A DNA stretch of 64,000 nucleotides from Cololabis saira (lineage: Eukaryota > Chordata > Actinopteri > Beloniformes > Belonidae): NCBI RefSeq assembly GCF_033807715.1, contig NC_084597.1:8650053-8714052 (forward strand), read 5' to 3'. Of this stretch, positions 11,888 through 25,686 are shown one piece after another. The translations under genes and the position numbers were made by a program. The notes below the pieces were generated by a model. The model did no database searches and had not been told where the DNA came from. It saw only the letters and a program-made list of their open reading frames with translations. How positions within the stretch are numbered: position 1 is the first letter of the stretch; every line of letters begins with the position of its first letter.

Positions 11888-13159
11888 TTTAGCAGGCTAA
11901 ATCCAATCATAGCTAAGTATTTTTCTTTCCTATTTTCATTCAAATACGGTGTGCAATCATGCATGCGTGGAAATAAAACAGAACAAACAAAGTAATGCCG
12001 TAAGGGATAAGTCATCCAAACAAAGCTGGTATGTTTGTAAGGGGGTCTCATCAGAAGAGCCTCTACATGCTTGAAGGAGCGCTCACATACACTCATGTTT
12101 CCTCGACACCTAAAGGCATCCGCGAGGACCTCCTGCGAACACACACACGCGAGTATGTCCACATACACACATCTAACTAGGGCCATGCAAATCAAATGAG
12201 ACAGCCAGACAGAAAGGCACACAAACAAACCTGAAGGCAGAGAGACTGCTCACCAATACAGACCATCACATCTGTTTATCGCGAAAAGTAGCGTCTTTAT
12301 TAGGCGTGACTGACGGTAAATGTTTAGATGGTTGATTGGTATTATAGCAGCACGTGACACTTGTGTTGTCTCGAAACAAATGCAATAATGAGTGGTTGAT
12401 TTAAATGACTGCAAAATGTCAAGATAAAAATGAAATTCGGGGGTTAGGACCGGTGAGGACTTATCAAGTGTGACAAGACAAAGGATAAAAGGAAAAGGTT
12501 GAAATGCATCTTCTGGATGGGAAAAACAAAGACAAGGAAATCTAGTTGTGTTGATATTCCAGCCTTTGAGAGTCACCCTGACCTGGATGACTCAGAGTTT
12601 TATCCACCAGCGTAATAACGTCTCAGCCCTTGTGATAGAGGAAGATAATTTACTCTACTTCATCTTGTTGTTCAAGTGAGCTCTCTTTTTTTCTTCCTCT
12701 CTCTTGGAGGACCAGCCACGCCTCACAATTAAAGATGCTTTAATAGGTTGAGGAGCATCCAGACGAGACCGCGGCTGTTTTAAAGCGGAGGAATGACTCA
12801 AGGACTATTGGGACTTTTCAAGAGCAGGGTAATTTGTCAAGACACGCAGATTATACAGAAGATAGTTACCAAAACACAAGATGAAAACATTTCTCTCTCT
12901 GCCCTTCTCGTTGAGTTCTGTCCAGTTCAAGCAGCATGATTCATGAGCAGTGTAGAAAAACCTTGTGTTATTGTACTCTATATATACTGTAAAAACAGCA
13001 TCAAGCAGCATGTAGCTGTGTGTTTGGCAGTTATGATCCTTAAACTGTTTGATGTTTGAGGGTGACCTTCTCTTCACAAGTATAAAACAAACAGCAGAAA
13101 TGAAAGGCTGTTGTGAAGGAAACATGTTCCCTTTTACCGAAGCAATTTAGACCAGAAGC
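11888..13159. other. no gene recognised
   Basis: Unique-looking sequence. The long minus-strand frame over 11716-12228 enters the hAT end at 11879 and is not a gene. Confidence 0.5.
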
Positions 13160-13187
13160 AACATATGTGTGTGTATGTGTGTGTGTG

Positions 13188-13251
<64 letters not shown>

Positions 13252-13258
13252 CATACAT
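13160..13258. repeat. (GT)n/(AT)n microsatellite
   Basis: GTGT block then about 24 AT units. Confidence 0.95.
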
Positions 13259-13269
13259 TAATACTGTAT

Positions 13270-14405
13270 TAGGGCTGTGCGATTAATCGATTTTAAATCA
13301 AAATCGGATTTATTAATCACAATTAGGGCTGTTCGATTTTGCCCAAAAATAAAATCTCGATTTTTTTCTCTCAAAATCCGATTTTCGATTACGATTATTT
13401 TGTGAATTGACAAAAGGCAAAGAAATGATTTCAAATATGCTGTTTTTTTATTGAACATTTGCCCCATTGGGCTTTAAGTGCAAACTTTGCTCTTATTAAA
13501 CCAAAAATGAATGAATAAAGTGCAAAACTCTGTAAAATAAGTTGAAAAAGTTTTAAAAAATATAATAAAATATAAAGTTTTATCTCTGAAAAAAAAAATC
13601 AGCACTTGCAAACATACAGTAAGTTATATTTCCAATTAAATAAAACAAGACATTTTCTAATTAAACTAAACTGGGTCTTTGCATGCTAAATAATAATGCA
13701 ACCCATGAAGGAGGTAGAGGTGTGTAATGTCACTCATTACATTTGATATTCACATTTGCAAGTTTTTTGCAAGGAACACGAGCCGGTCTACGGCATCTGG
13801 CTTGAGGGATGCCCGGTGGCATGTTACAACGCCCCCTCTTACACTAAAGAGCCTCTCCGATGGGGCACTTGTCGCAGGTATTGAGAGGTATTTCCATCAA
13901 TCATTAATATGGTATAAATCATTAATATGTGTGCAGACAAGGTAAAAAAAAAAAAAAAAAAAGTGAAAAATCGATTTTACGATTTTCACGTTTTAACATC
14001 GTTCTAATTACATAATCACGATTACGATTTAAAATCGATTAATCGAACAGCCCTAATCACAATCGATGTTAATAAAAGGAAAATCGGAAAATCGATTTTC
14101 CTTTTTTGCAGCTGGCTGCATTACAGACAGAGCTCGTCTAGTCATCTTTGTTTGGTCAAGAAAATTGTAAATGTTGTCACTTTACTAAACTCAAGGAGGA
14201 TTTACAGTATCTTTCAATTGCACTTCATTCCCAATAGGGACATTTGTTTGCTATTTTTCTTTAAAAATAAAGATACAATATTTGAAACAATTTATTCCAT
14301 TGTCTTTTGTAGTTTTACCAAAAAAAATCGAAATCAAAAATCGGGTTTTCAGAGAAAAAAAAAAATCGGGATTTTATTTTTGTCCAAAATCGCCCAGTAT
14401 ATCTA
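13270..14405 (+). mobile_element. hAT-like MITE, family B copy 2, split by a nested element
   Basis: Starts TAGGGCTGTGCGATTAATCG. It is interrupted at 13324-14055 by another hAT-like element and resumes to 14405. The target duplication is TACTGTAT (13262-13269, 14406-14413). The right tip is degenerate: TATATCTA replaces the usual GCCCTA. Confidence 0.85.
13324..14055. mobile_element. hAT-like element nested in family B copy 2
   Basis: TAGGGCTGTTCGATT and AATCGAACAGCCCTA ends, 8-bp duplication ATCACAAT (13316-13323, 14056-14063). 732 bp. A short reading frame at 13727-13945 is not recognisable. Confidence 0.92.
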
Positions 14406-14762
14406 TACTGTATATAGATATATAAATATATATATCCCCCTTTCAGACCAGGACAACTACAGTTAGCAAGGATATATACCATCAGAATAAAATGATATTA
14501 AGTTGGTATGTCCGTAATTAACATTTAACCAAATCTTTTTTCATGAAAAATATATTTTATACAGCAAGAAGGCCATATTTTTAAAGCTGTGGCCTGCTGG
14601 CAGTTAGCATGCACAGGCTAAGGTTTAAGCAACTGTTGATAAGTTCAACACATCCAAAAGGGACCATCCTCCTCGACATGCATCGCATGATGTAGATACA
14701 TATTCATTATCCATCACTATTAAGATGTAGGACATAAATATTTTGTGCGTGGTTGTACTCAC

Positions 14763-14862
14763 ATAGTCTGGCAGGGCTGCGTCGTCCCCCTGTCTGCCCC
14801 TCAGAGACTGTGTTGCCTGCTCCAGGACCTTGTTGTGCTTTTTGGAAAGCAAAGCAAATAAA
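14763..14862 (-). CDS. dym: dymeclin (dym) internal exon, SLFALLSKKHNKV... exon
   Basis: This 100-bp exon reads on the minus strand as LFALLSKKHNKVLEQATQSL followed by RGRQGDDAALPDY, closely matching the dymeclin segment that follows the RII exon in vertebrates. The acceptor (CCCCTTGCAG) and donor (GTGAGT) fit exactly. The first base T completes a serine codon begun by AG at the end of the exon at 22025-22119, so the two exons splice in frame. The exon ends in phase 0 after GACTAT. Dymeclin is a membrane-associated Golgi protein, and human loss of function causes Dyggve-Melchior-Clausen syndrome. The poly-C tract of the acceptor is unusually long (14870-14893) and may vary in length. The next exon, expected to start AQDLNVI-like, was not found below 14760. 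Identity is firm; placement in the assembly is not. Confidence 0.93.
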
Positions 14863-15341
14863 CTGCAAGGGGGGGGTGGGGGGGGGGGGGGGAGAGATGA
14901 ATAATACACATTAAGACCAAAGAACCCAAATATACAGTCATCATACTGTGTATGTTGTAATTAATGATCCATTGAGGGAAACAGTGGAAAATGTATCTCA
15001 ACTAAAGAAAGAAGTCTTTATTTAAGACGAATGATTTATAAAGCCAGACCTGTTATGAGTTTTAAATTAAGCCTTTAAGAAATAATGAATACTAATGAGT
15101 CTGGGGCAAGAAGAAATTATGAAACTTACATGAGATCGCTCTAAAATTGAGGAATCACAGTATGAGAAATTATGGGTAATTTATGTCCATTACATTTATT
15201 TATCCATTTATTTTCTCCCTCTCCACCAATATTTGTACAAGTGTGTGCTCCCATTCAGTCCGACTGGTTTTAGGACACGTGCACTGCAGACATGAAGCCC
15301 ATCTGTTTGAGTGACTCAGGGCTGCAGCGGGTGGGTCAGTA

Positions 15342-16118
15342 TAGGGCTGGGATCGATTCAAATGTCAAGAATCGATTCGATTCCGATTCTTAAGATTCAG
15401 AATCGATTATCAAGATTTGATTTGATCCGATTCCGATATGGATTTGGGTTAGTGTTATTAAAACTGTTTTTTGAGCTGTTGCATGAATTATATGACTGTA
15501 GTTATGCAAAATATTACTACTAGTATTATATTGAGATTAAACAGCAAGTATTGGCAGCTAATGATGCTGTAAGGACCAATCAGCTCCCAGAATGCTGATA
15601 GAACTGCTTTCAGAAACTTCATGTGGGTCAGAATTACCAAACAGATCCAGGGAGGAAACAGAGACGGATGAAATCGGTTTTATTTTTTCCCATATTCCGT
15701 TGTTATTTGTTCCATTTATCGGTCTATTTTGGTTTTTCATTTTTGAGCATTTGGTTTTTAGCATTTTTTGCAAATGTAACCCCAAGACAGTATATAAAGT
15801 AATGAAATATAGACAATTTATGCAATTATAACCTAACACTTTAATGTTTTCATACCTTTAAACATATTTAAAGGCAAAAACATGGCACCAGTTATTCTCG
15901 TGTCCAACAAAACATTCCTTTTTTGGGGATAAACAAAAAAATAACCAAAAGTTGTAATGTAATGATGAAAAAAATATATATATAAATAAATAAAACAAAA
16001 AAAAACAAAAAAAACACGCAAATAAAAAAAAATCGATCTTTAAACATGAATCGATTTTTAGGAATTAATATGAGAATCGATTTAGAATTGGGAAATCAAT
16101 TTTTTCAACACAGGCCTA
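15342..16118 (+). mobile_element. hAT-like element, family A copy 2
   Basis: Same ends as 964-1611; perfect 8-bp duplication GGTCAGTA (15334-15341, 16119-16126). 777 bp. Confidence 0.93.
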
Positions 16119-16829
16119 GGTCAGTAATGTACATGTCACCATTAACACCATTAACAGTGTTCAGGTTACAGCAAATATACATGTATATATTTATCCACAG
16201 ACATGCTTTTTTTTTTTTTTTTACCAATTTCAACCAAAATTACATAACAAACCTGTCTCTATTTATCTAAAACAAGAAAAAGGATTAAATGCAATTACAG
16301 CAAACAGGTGGGGACGCTCAGGTACACAATGCGAGCTCTGATAAGCCCCTCAGAGCTACACATGTCCATCTGTCAGCGTTGGAAACACACATAAGATCCT
16401 GTAGCATTCTTTATCTGGGATAATTGGCCCAATGGAGTTGTCAGAGCAGCTATGCGGAGGGTAACCTGTCATCTTTGGATCTAATGTCAAAGGCCTTATT
16501 AGCGACAACTATTCAAGGATCTGTGTTCTGTGTTTTCAGGTTTTTCTTTTTTCTATTTCAAATGAGAGACCACCAACTAAGGTCCACCTGGCATGTTAAC
16601 ACAAAGTAACGCAGTGTGCCTATCCGGCCTGTCCCATCTGTCACTTCTGCTGAGGCAGTGATGGACGTGGTCCAGAAAACGGTGGCACAAAAGCGTTCCT
16701 CCGCTCAGGCATGATCCTAAAATCAGTTATGAAGCAGGAGCAGTGACAGATGTGGTTTCAACTCAACACACTGAACATGTCAAAGTACCCCTTTCTACGT
16801 CTCTCCGGTGAATCCTTATCTGGACACAC

Positions 16830-16830
<1 letters not shown>

Positions 16831-16916
<86 letters not shown>
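16831..16916. repeat. (GT)n microsatellite
   Basis: About 43 uninterrupted GT units. Confidence 0.97.
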
Positions 16917-16917
<1 letters not shown>

Positions 16918-17009
16918 CACTGCTCTTTGGAAATTTGAGACCACACATCCCTTTATAAGCCAAATTCAGTGTTGAAAGTTTATTTTAAGACTTGCAGCAT
17001 TGTATAGCA

Positions 17010-17958
17010 CAGTGGTTCCCAACCTTTTTTCCTTGTTCCCCCCCCTACTTGTGTCTAAGACTAGCTAAGATCCCCCGACCCGTACGTACTAGCTAGGGCT
17101 GGGCGATTTTGGACAAAAATAAAATCTCAATTTTTTTCTCTGAAAACCCGATTTTCGATTTCGATTTTTTTGGTAAAACTACAAAAGACTATGGAATAAA
17201 TTGTTTAAAATATTTTATCTTTATTTTTAAAGAAAAATAGCAAACAAATTTCCCTATTGGGAATGAAGTGCAATTGAAAGATACTGTTAATCCTCCTTGA
17301 GTTTAATAAAGTGACAACATTTACAATTTTCTTGACCAAACAAAGATGACTAGACGAGCTCTGTCTGTAATGCAGCCAGCTACAAAAAAGGAAAATCGAT
17401 TTTCCGATTTTCCTTTTTTAACATCGATTTTGATTAATAAATCCGATTTAGATTTAAAATCGATTAATCGCACAGCCCTAGTACTAGCACCAAAATAGTC
17501 TTTAATTGAAAAAAATGAACATTAATTATGTTTTTTTGATACATTTCTCTTTGGTTTACTCTGTATACATATGACTTTGTTTTTCTCCAATGTCACCAAT
17601 GTATAAAATACGCACAAAAGGACAAACAAATATTTCTGAAAAATTTCTCTTTTAATATGAGACCAACATTTTTTTAACATTTTTCCTTTAAAAAACCTGT
17701 CGGAGTAGATTAAATGTTGAGTAATGATATAATAATAAGGAATGAAATAATTTCCTGTGTTTGTCACCAGTGTATAAAAAAAACACAAAAAATATTCAAG
17801 ACATTCATAAATGATTCCTAACAATGTCTTATGAATGACTCATTCGCAAATATAATTTTTACAACTGCATAATTTCAAAGCAGACAAAGTGTTGCGCCCC
17901 TCCAGAGATCTCTGGCGCCCCCCCAGGGGGGGCCCGGACCCCAGGTTGGGAGACACTG
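17010..17958. mobile_element. hAT-like element with CAGTGGTTCCCAACC ends
   Basis: CAGTGGTTCCCAACC left end, GGTTGGGAGACACTG right end, 8-bp duplication GTATAGCA (17002-17009, 17959-17966). Hosts the family B copy at 17095-17480. Confidence 0.92.
17095..17480 (-). mobile_element. hAT-like MITE, family B copy 3 (reverse)
   Basis: Same family as 7641-8024 in reverse. 8-bp duplication GTACTAGC at 17087-17094 and 17481-17488. It is nested in the element 17010-17958. Confidence 0.93.
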
Positions 17959-18832
17959 GTATAGCAAGTTCATTTCTCTTTGAGAGTATTCAAGCTTTAT
18001 AATAATTTGTGTTCCTTCATTTACATCAGTTACCTTTATTAAAATGAATTCAAATGGATATTTTAGCTTTACACAATCAATTATGATACATTTTTTGCAT
18101 TTTATTGCTGCTGCCCTTTTAAACTTACATTTAGGCTCTTTGTGTGTTCTTCTGTGTTTTATGTAAATGAAAGGGAAGCATACATACAATAAGAGGTAGC
18201 CTACTACATGGCTTCAAACAAGGAATGTTTACAACATTTTTCTTAATTGTTTAGATTTTTGAAGAGGCTACAGTGAATAACAGCACGGCCAAAATGCTCA
18301 GCTCATAGCAAAAGGTAGAAACTGCAAATTATACTTCTCTCGTGCGTCTTTTACATTAGGAATTTGCTCTTACTCATTTAAGCAGACACTTTTATCCAGA
18401 GCAATAAAAATATATATTTTTTTCCTTTTTCTTTCATCAGATCATGTTCTTCTGCATAAAAAAGAACAAAAACAAAACCGTGTTAAGTTACAAATATTTT
18501 CTGCAACAGAAATACCAGATTCTGCTCTGTCTGGATGGTTTAAAACATTTTTTCTTAAGTTGTAATTTAATTTTTTGCATCTGTTCCTTATTTAAATCAT
18601 GCATAGCACATTTCCATAACGCTTGTTTAGTTGCCGGTCTGGTTCACTTCAAACAGACGGTGAGCACCTGCAATCGCTAACCGATCACAGCGCACCGGGT
18701 CTTAAAAAGACACAGGAGTTAAATGCAGTGTTTCACACAAAAGGTGACAACATTTTGCAAAAATATCAAATGTGAGAGAAAAACATTTATTCTGAAAGAT
18801 ATTAAAAGGAAGTAAAAGTAAAACCATGAGTC

Positions 18833-19506
18833 CAGGGCCGTCTGGGAGATTTGCGAGGCCCTGTGCGAAATGGCCGGGAGGGGCCCTTGTGTGTGAGCGT
18901 AGCGAGCGCGCGAGCAAAATTTTTGGGTTTTTCGGGTCGGATCGGGTGTCTATATGCGCAATTTTAACTCTCCACTTAGCAAAATACTGGATACCTTCCT
19001 GCCTCATCATCATCTGGGCTTGCCTCGACGCGGGGCCCCACGGCTGCTTGAGACCCGGTCGGATCGGTGATTTTTGTAACAAATTTATCAAACGAGCCTT
19101 TCAGAGAGGCATTAAACTCTTCCATTTTCTTTCTTTTTTTTCTTTTTTCATCCCCTGATGGCAATTTCCTGAATCTGTCTCGTTCTCTCGACATTGTGTG
19201 ACAGTTTGTTCCAACTCCCACCGTCTGGATCAGAGCAGCTTGTGTCTGCGCTTGGTCTGATCAGTTGTATTGAACAACAGACACGTGCATCATTGCACAT
19301 ATATTTATTGATATGCACAGACTAGTACACATTTAGGTCTGTAATGGAACGTGACTGTTGATATTTAAAAGGGAAAAAACGAAAAAAAAAACGAAAAAAA
19401 AAAAATGTTTGAAAAAAAAATAAAATAAAAAACGGCCAATAGCGCGAGGCCCCTTGGGGCGCGAGGCCCCGTGCGGTCGCACGGTTCGCACACTCCTTGA
19501 GCCTTG
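18833..19506 (-). mobile_element. hAT element with N-terminal transposase relic
   Basis: CAGGGCCGTCTGGG left end, degenerate GAGCCTTG right end, 8-bp duplication CATGAGTC (18825-18832, 19507-19514). On the minus strand about 19194-19060 reads MSRERDRFRKLPSGDEKRKK, then RKKMEEFNASLKGSFDKFV. This is like the lysine-rich start of hAT transposases of the ZMYM/TTF-finger type. The rest of the gene is gone. Confidence 0.82.
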
Positions 19507-20054
19507 CATGAGTCTGTGATTGAGAAACATGGGTTCAAATTTGAAAACTGCTGTGTGAATGGAAACAGTGAGTCAATTATGTTTTTATTTGACAGATGAG
19601 ACATTAACAGCAGGTTTGGTCATTTCTCTAAGAATATCCACAAACATAGTTTTGTTGTCTTTTTGAATAAAAATAAACCATTGGGTCTAGCAGCAAATCA
19701 ATGAATCAACTATAATAACTGGTACTCATGGAGAGGACAATCATTGGTCAATAAACTTTCGCCATGTCTGCCTGGCATAAATAAACTCGGAAGGAGGCAA
19801 TAGATGCTGAAATTGTAATGCAAATGAAACATTTTTATATTCAAATATTGTTTGGAGAGCAGGGATTGACGAAGATGTCAGGGTGAGAGGAGTAAATCAA
19901 CCCACTGCTGCCTAATAATAAACAGCTCCAACCTCCGCTCTTTCTGAGACTCTGTTATAAAACAGGGCTTCTTTCTGATTTTTGGAAACTCCTGGCAGGA
20001 AATTCCCTTTATCTTGCCACCAGCGGGCAAGCTTAGCCCAGCCCAAGACCATCA

Positions 20055-20057
20055 TAG

Positions 20058-20091
<34 letters not shown>

Positions 20092-20094
20092 TAT
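20055..20094. repeat. (ATC)n microsatellite
   Basis: ATC units, about 12, with one change. Confidence 0.95.
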
Positions 20095-20310
20095 CACCGT
20101 CATCAGAGGCGGTTGCTCTACGCAGCTTGGGGACAGGAGCGTATTGCACTCACAGACACTCTTCCTCTCCGACTCAAAATGTCGGAGTGAGAGATATGAG
20201 GAGGGATACAGGCCGTGAGATAAGAGGATCCCGAATGAGTGTGCGCACGTCTTCATGGAAGGAAACATTCCTTCCCGTGTGCCTGGAGCTAAACAGACCT
20301 AAATGACTTG

Positions 20311-20436
<126 letters not shown>

Positions 20437-21093
20437 TTTTGACCTTGTTCTCTTCTTCCGTCCCTCTATGGACCAAACCCTTTCCCTCAATTTCCTTCAA
20501 ATTACATAATTACATTCTTTGCAGGCACATACGCAACTCTCTGAATACTTCACAATCTGTTAGCTAACTTGAACAATAAATATTTTTAAGGGAATTTGGG
20601 ATTTATATAATGGGTGCCTTCATGTGTGAATGACAAATTGCATATTTTCCAGCAAATCTTGGCTTGTGTCTTTTCACATAAATATAATTATTTGTAGATC
20701 AAATGGTTACGTACAGCTGAAGCTCAAGTAATCATCTACATGACCTATGATGACACTTTCTTTGCAGGAAATCAAAGTTAGAAAGCTTCACTTCACAGCT
20801 GTCCTCTGTAAGAGACGTAACTTTATTAAGGGAAGATTCTCTCTACGCTCAGAGATTTTTTTTAAATGATAAATTATTACATTCACACTGCAGGTAATAA
20901 TTGTGTTTTTACATTTATGTGTTAACAGGACTAAGAGAGGGGAATTGGGATGCCACATTAGTCTGAAATTTTTTTTTTTTTTTTTTTTTCATCGCCATGA
21001 ACAAGTAATTTCATTATTTATGTATGATCTAATAAGACTTCTTCTTTCATTTCACCTTTTGACAACTTCTGAAGCGCTAAAATCACTGGAGAT

Positions 21094-21698
21094 TAGGGCT
21101 GGGGATCGATTCAAATATCAAGAATCGATTCGATTCCGATTCTTAAGATTTAGAATCGATTATCACGATCCGATTCGATTCAATCCGATATTGATTTGGG
21201 TTACTGTTAATAAAACAGTTTTTTCAGCTGTTGCATGAATTATATGACTGTAGTTCTGCAACATATTAATACTAGTATTATATTGAGATTCAACAGCAAG
21301 TATTGTCAGCTAATGATGCTGTAAGGACCAATCAGCTCCCAGAATGCTGATAGAACTGCTTTCAGAAACATCATGTGGGTCAGAATTACCAAACAGATCC
21401 AGGGAGGAAACACAGGACGAAAGAAATCACTATTTTTTTCCCCATTTATGAGAATTTGGTTTTTAACATTTATGCAAATGTAACCCCAAGACAGTATATA
21501 AAGCAAAGAAATATAGACAATGTATGCAATTATAACTGAAAACTTTGTTTGTTTTTATGTTTTCATACCTTTAAACATATTTAAAGGCAAAAACATGGCA
21601 CCAGTTATTCTCGTGTCCGACAAAATATACCTTTTTTGGGCATAAACAAAAAAGTACCAAAAGTTGTAATGTAATGATGAAAAAAAAAAAAAAAAAAA

Positions 21699-21735
<37 letters not shown>

Positions 21736-21821
21736 GATCTTTAGACATATGAATTGATTTTTAGGAATTAATATGAGAATCGATTTAAAATCAGAGAATC
21801 GATTTTTTCAACACAGGCCTA
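21094..21821 (+). mobile_element. hAT-like element, family A copy 3
   Basis: Same ends; duplication CTGGAGAT/CTGGAGAG (21086-21093, 21822-21829), one mismatch. Contains long poly-A and poly-T runs near 21680-21730. Confidence 0.9.
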
Positions 21822-22024
21822 CTGGAGAGACCAGATTTGACTGCAGAAAAGGCCAAAGCTTCGGTTCTTTACATTGTTTTTGTTTCAGAATAACTTCACA
21901 AGAATGAGACGAGTGCTGTATAGAAAAAGATCAGAAACATAAAGAAAACAAACCACTGAACATATGCCATCCTTCTCTGGTCTGGTTAATTAAGTTTTCA
22001 CACTTAGACTATATATACATTTAC

Positions 22025-22119
22025 CTGATGATGCGCTGGGCAGCATACTGATGCAGACATCGAAACTGGGCTGACATGTTGGCAAGTGCAGCCAGACAGT
22101 TGGTGTGTAGGTACTTATC
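22025..22119 (-). CDS. dym: dymeclin (dym) internal exon, [16 protein letters not shown]... exon
   Basis: The minus strand reads [20 protein letters not shown] then [11 protein letters not shown] plus two bases AG, flanked by an acceptor (TGCATCTTCAG) and a donor (GTAAATG). This is one of the best conserved parts of dymeclin. The exon is 95 bp and joins in frame to the exon at 14763-14862 across an intron of about 7.2 kb. That intron is filled with hAT elements and microsatellites. It lies only about 670 bp from a 500-N gap. In contig terms it is on the wrong side of the last dym exon (53277-53426): on the minus strand it should come before that exon, not after it. Confidence 0.94.
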
Positions 22120-22189
22120 CTGAAGATGCACAAAAGAAAACATGCAATTACTTATTCTCTATACATATCATACTAATTAGTAAGACACG

Positions 22190-22335
22190 GTTGGGACACT
22201 GCTCTAAAAGAATATTAAATGCTACTAAACTACACCAATTAAATTGAATTGATAAAAAACAATTAAATGAGTTACACCTGTACTGCAAAACTGTAATGAC
22301 TCAGATCTGCGAAGTTTGTTACACAAAAACCTCAA
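22190..22335 (-). mobile_element. fragment of family C element (reverse)
   Basis: ACTGCTCTAAAAGAATATTA and the following ACTACACCAATTAAATTGAA are the reverse complement of 59455-59565 inside family C copy 3. The TAGGGATGGG end is missing. It runs directly into the (TTTC)n array before the assembly gap. Confidence 0.7.
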
Positions 22336-22742
22336 CCGGAATTTTTCTTTCTTTCTTTCTCATTTCTTTCTTTCTCTCTCTCTCTCATTTCTTTCTTTCT
22401 TTCTTTCTCTCTCTCTCATTTCTTTCTTTCTCTCTCATTTCTTTCCTTCTCTCTCTCTCATTTCTTTCTTTCTTTCTTTCTCTCTCTCTCATTTCTTTCT
22501 TTCTCTCTCTCATTTCTTTTTTTCTTTCTTTCTCTCTCTCTCATTTCTTTCTTTCTTTCTTTCTTTCTCTCTCTCTCTCATTTCTTTCTTTCTTTCTTTC
22601 TTTCTCTCTCTCTCATTTCTTTCTCTCTCTCTCATTTCTTTCTTTCTTTCTCTCTCATTTCTTTCTTTCTTTCTCTCTCTCTCATTTCTTTTTTTCTTTC
22701 TTTCTCTCTCTCATTTCTTTCTTTCTTTCTCTCTCTCTCATT

Positions 22743-22785
<43 letters not shown>

Positions 22786-22790
22786 CTCTT
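22336..22790 (+). repeat. (TTTC)n array with CTCTCTCATTTC interruptions
   Basis: TTTC units alternate with (CT)n and CATTTC blocks, and the array runs into the N gap. The interruption pattern differs from the AGGCTCA pattern of family C copies 1 and 2. Confidence 0.95.
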
Positions 22791-23290
22791 NNNNNNNNNN
22801 NNNNNNNNNNNNNNNNNNNNNNNNNNNNNNNNNNNNNNNNNNNNNNNNNNNNNNNNNNNNNNNNNNNNNNNNNNNNNNNNNNNNNNNNNNNNNNNNNNNN
22901 NNNNNNNNNNNNNNNNNNNNNNNNNNNNNNNNNNNNNNNNNNNNNNNNNNNNNNNNNNNNNNNNNNNNNNNNNNNNNNNNNNNNNNNNNNNNNNNNNNNN
23001 NNNNNNNNNNNNNNNNNNNNNNNNNNNNNNNNNNNNNNNNNNNNNNNNNNNNNNNNNNNNNNNNNNNNNNNNNNNNNNNNNNNNNNNNNNNNNNNNNNNN
23101 NNNNNNNNNNNNNNNNNNNNNNNNNNNNNNNNNNNNNNNNNNNNNNNNNNNNNNNNNNNNNNNNNNNNNNNNNNNNNNNNNNNNNNNNNNNNNNNNNNNN
23201 NNNNNNNNNNNNNNNNNNNNNNNNNNNNNNNNNNNNNNNNNNNNNNNNNNNNNNNNNNNNNNNNNNNNNNNNNNNNNNNNNNNNNNNNNN
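22791..23290. other. assembly gap, 500 N
   Basis: Exactly 500 undetermined bases, a round number typical of a gap of unknown size between scaffolded contigs. It is flanked on the left by microsatellite and on the right by unique sequence. Confidence 0.98.
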
Positions 23291-23670
23291 GAGAAAGAGC
23301 CAAACACTGCCTGATTTATATTCCCCAGAGCTGAAACAAGGTGGCGTTTTATGCCTGGGCTCCTTTTATATTGACTGCGGCTGCCAGAGCAAGACTGGCA
23401 CTCTGAAGCATATAACCCCACTTCCTGCTCACGGGCATCATAAAAGCCATCACTCTTCCGCTTCATGCGGGTATTTACTACATCTGATTGCCTTCCTTAA
23501 AGTTAATATGCAGATTTTCTGATGATTCAACACATGCTGATATAAAGCAAAGTCTTTGGTATACAAAATTGTATCGACCTTCGGTAATGGGATGGAGTTG
23601 GTGATTGGCAGCTCCCTGAGGCAGCGGGGTCAAAAACTCCTGTCTTTATAACTAAGCCAATCTTTCTTGT
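23291..23670. other. start of second contig, unique
   Basis: No exon recognised. The smad7 MH2 exons, which should lie downstream of 28069 on the minus strand, are not here. Confidence 0.5.
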
Positions 23671-23678
23671 GTGCACAA

Positions 23679-24973
<1,295 letters not shown>

Positions 24974-24981
24974 GTGCACAC

Positions 24982-25670
24982 GTGTGTGTGTTCTCGTCAT
25001 CATTATCCATTTTCCTATTAATACATCTTTCACTTTCCTACACAAATATAAAACACACAGACAGACAGACAGCGCCTCTTTGGCTAAGCCACAACTTCAC
25101 TTTCACTATGTGTGACTAAAGGAACCAATGGGCTGGGTGGTTAAATACCGGCGGGGGGGGATATATGACTTCAGTAAAGAGTCCAAGGATTGAAGTATAA
25201 ACTTCCAACTGCAGACCAATAAGAAAACCTGAGATGTTTCTCCACTTGTTGCTCTTTTTGGCAACATTTCATTCAGACACAGTCCCAACGATTTAAGTTG
25301 TGTCAGATTGCTCCGAGAGTGGAAACAGGGTGGTAACATGAGTTGCATAATTACTTCCTGTTCAGCATCCCACTTGCATTTCCTATTTACCTCCTTGTTT
25401 CCTTTCATGACTGGAAAGTCTCCAGCTGAACCGTCCCATCAAAGCCCATCAAATCTGAGCGTAAGGAGGACTCTACGGACAATATTTAAGACCAACTCTG
25501 CCTGGATTCAAGGTTTCGAAGCTGCTTTAGTGCCGATGACAAAGAGAGGGCGAAGGGGGGCCGTAGCTGCAGCTGCACCAGCTGCAATGACTTCCTATTG
25601 TTTCCAATCATTGAAAGCCACTTTCTCCATCTCCTGCCTAACTGGCTGGCTCTCTTCCCTGAGAGGACAC
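24982..25670. other. no gene recognised (smad7 intron)
   Basis: Unique-looking; scanned on the minus strand for the Smad7 exon 3 and MH2 blocks without success. Confidence 0.5.
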
Positions 25671-25686
25671 CAAGACAGGCAAATGA

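Noticed and set aside
11716..12228. 170-codon frame on -
   Set aside because: Its C-terminal end overlaps the right terminus of the hAT element at 11114-11879 and the rest has no recognisable similarity.
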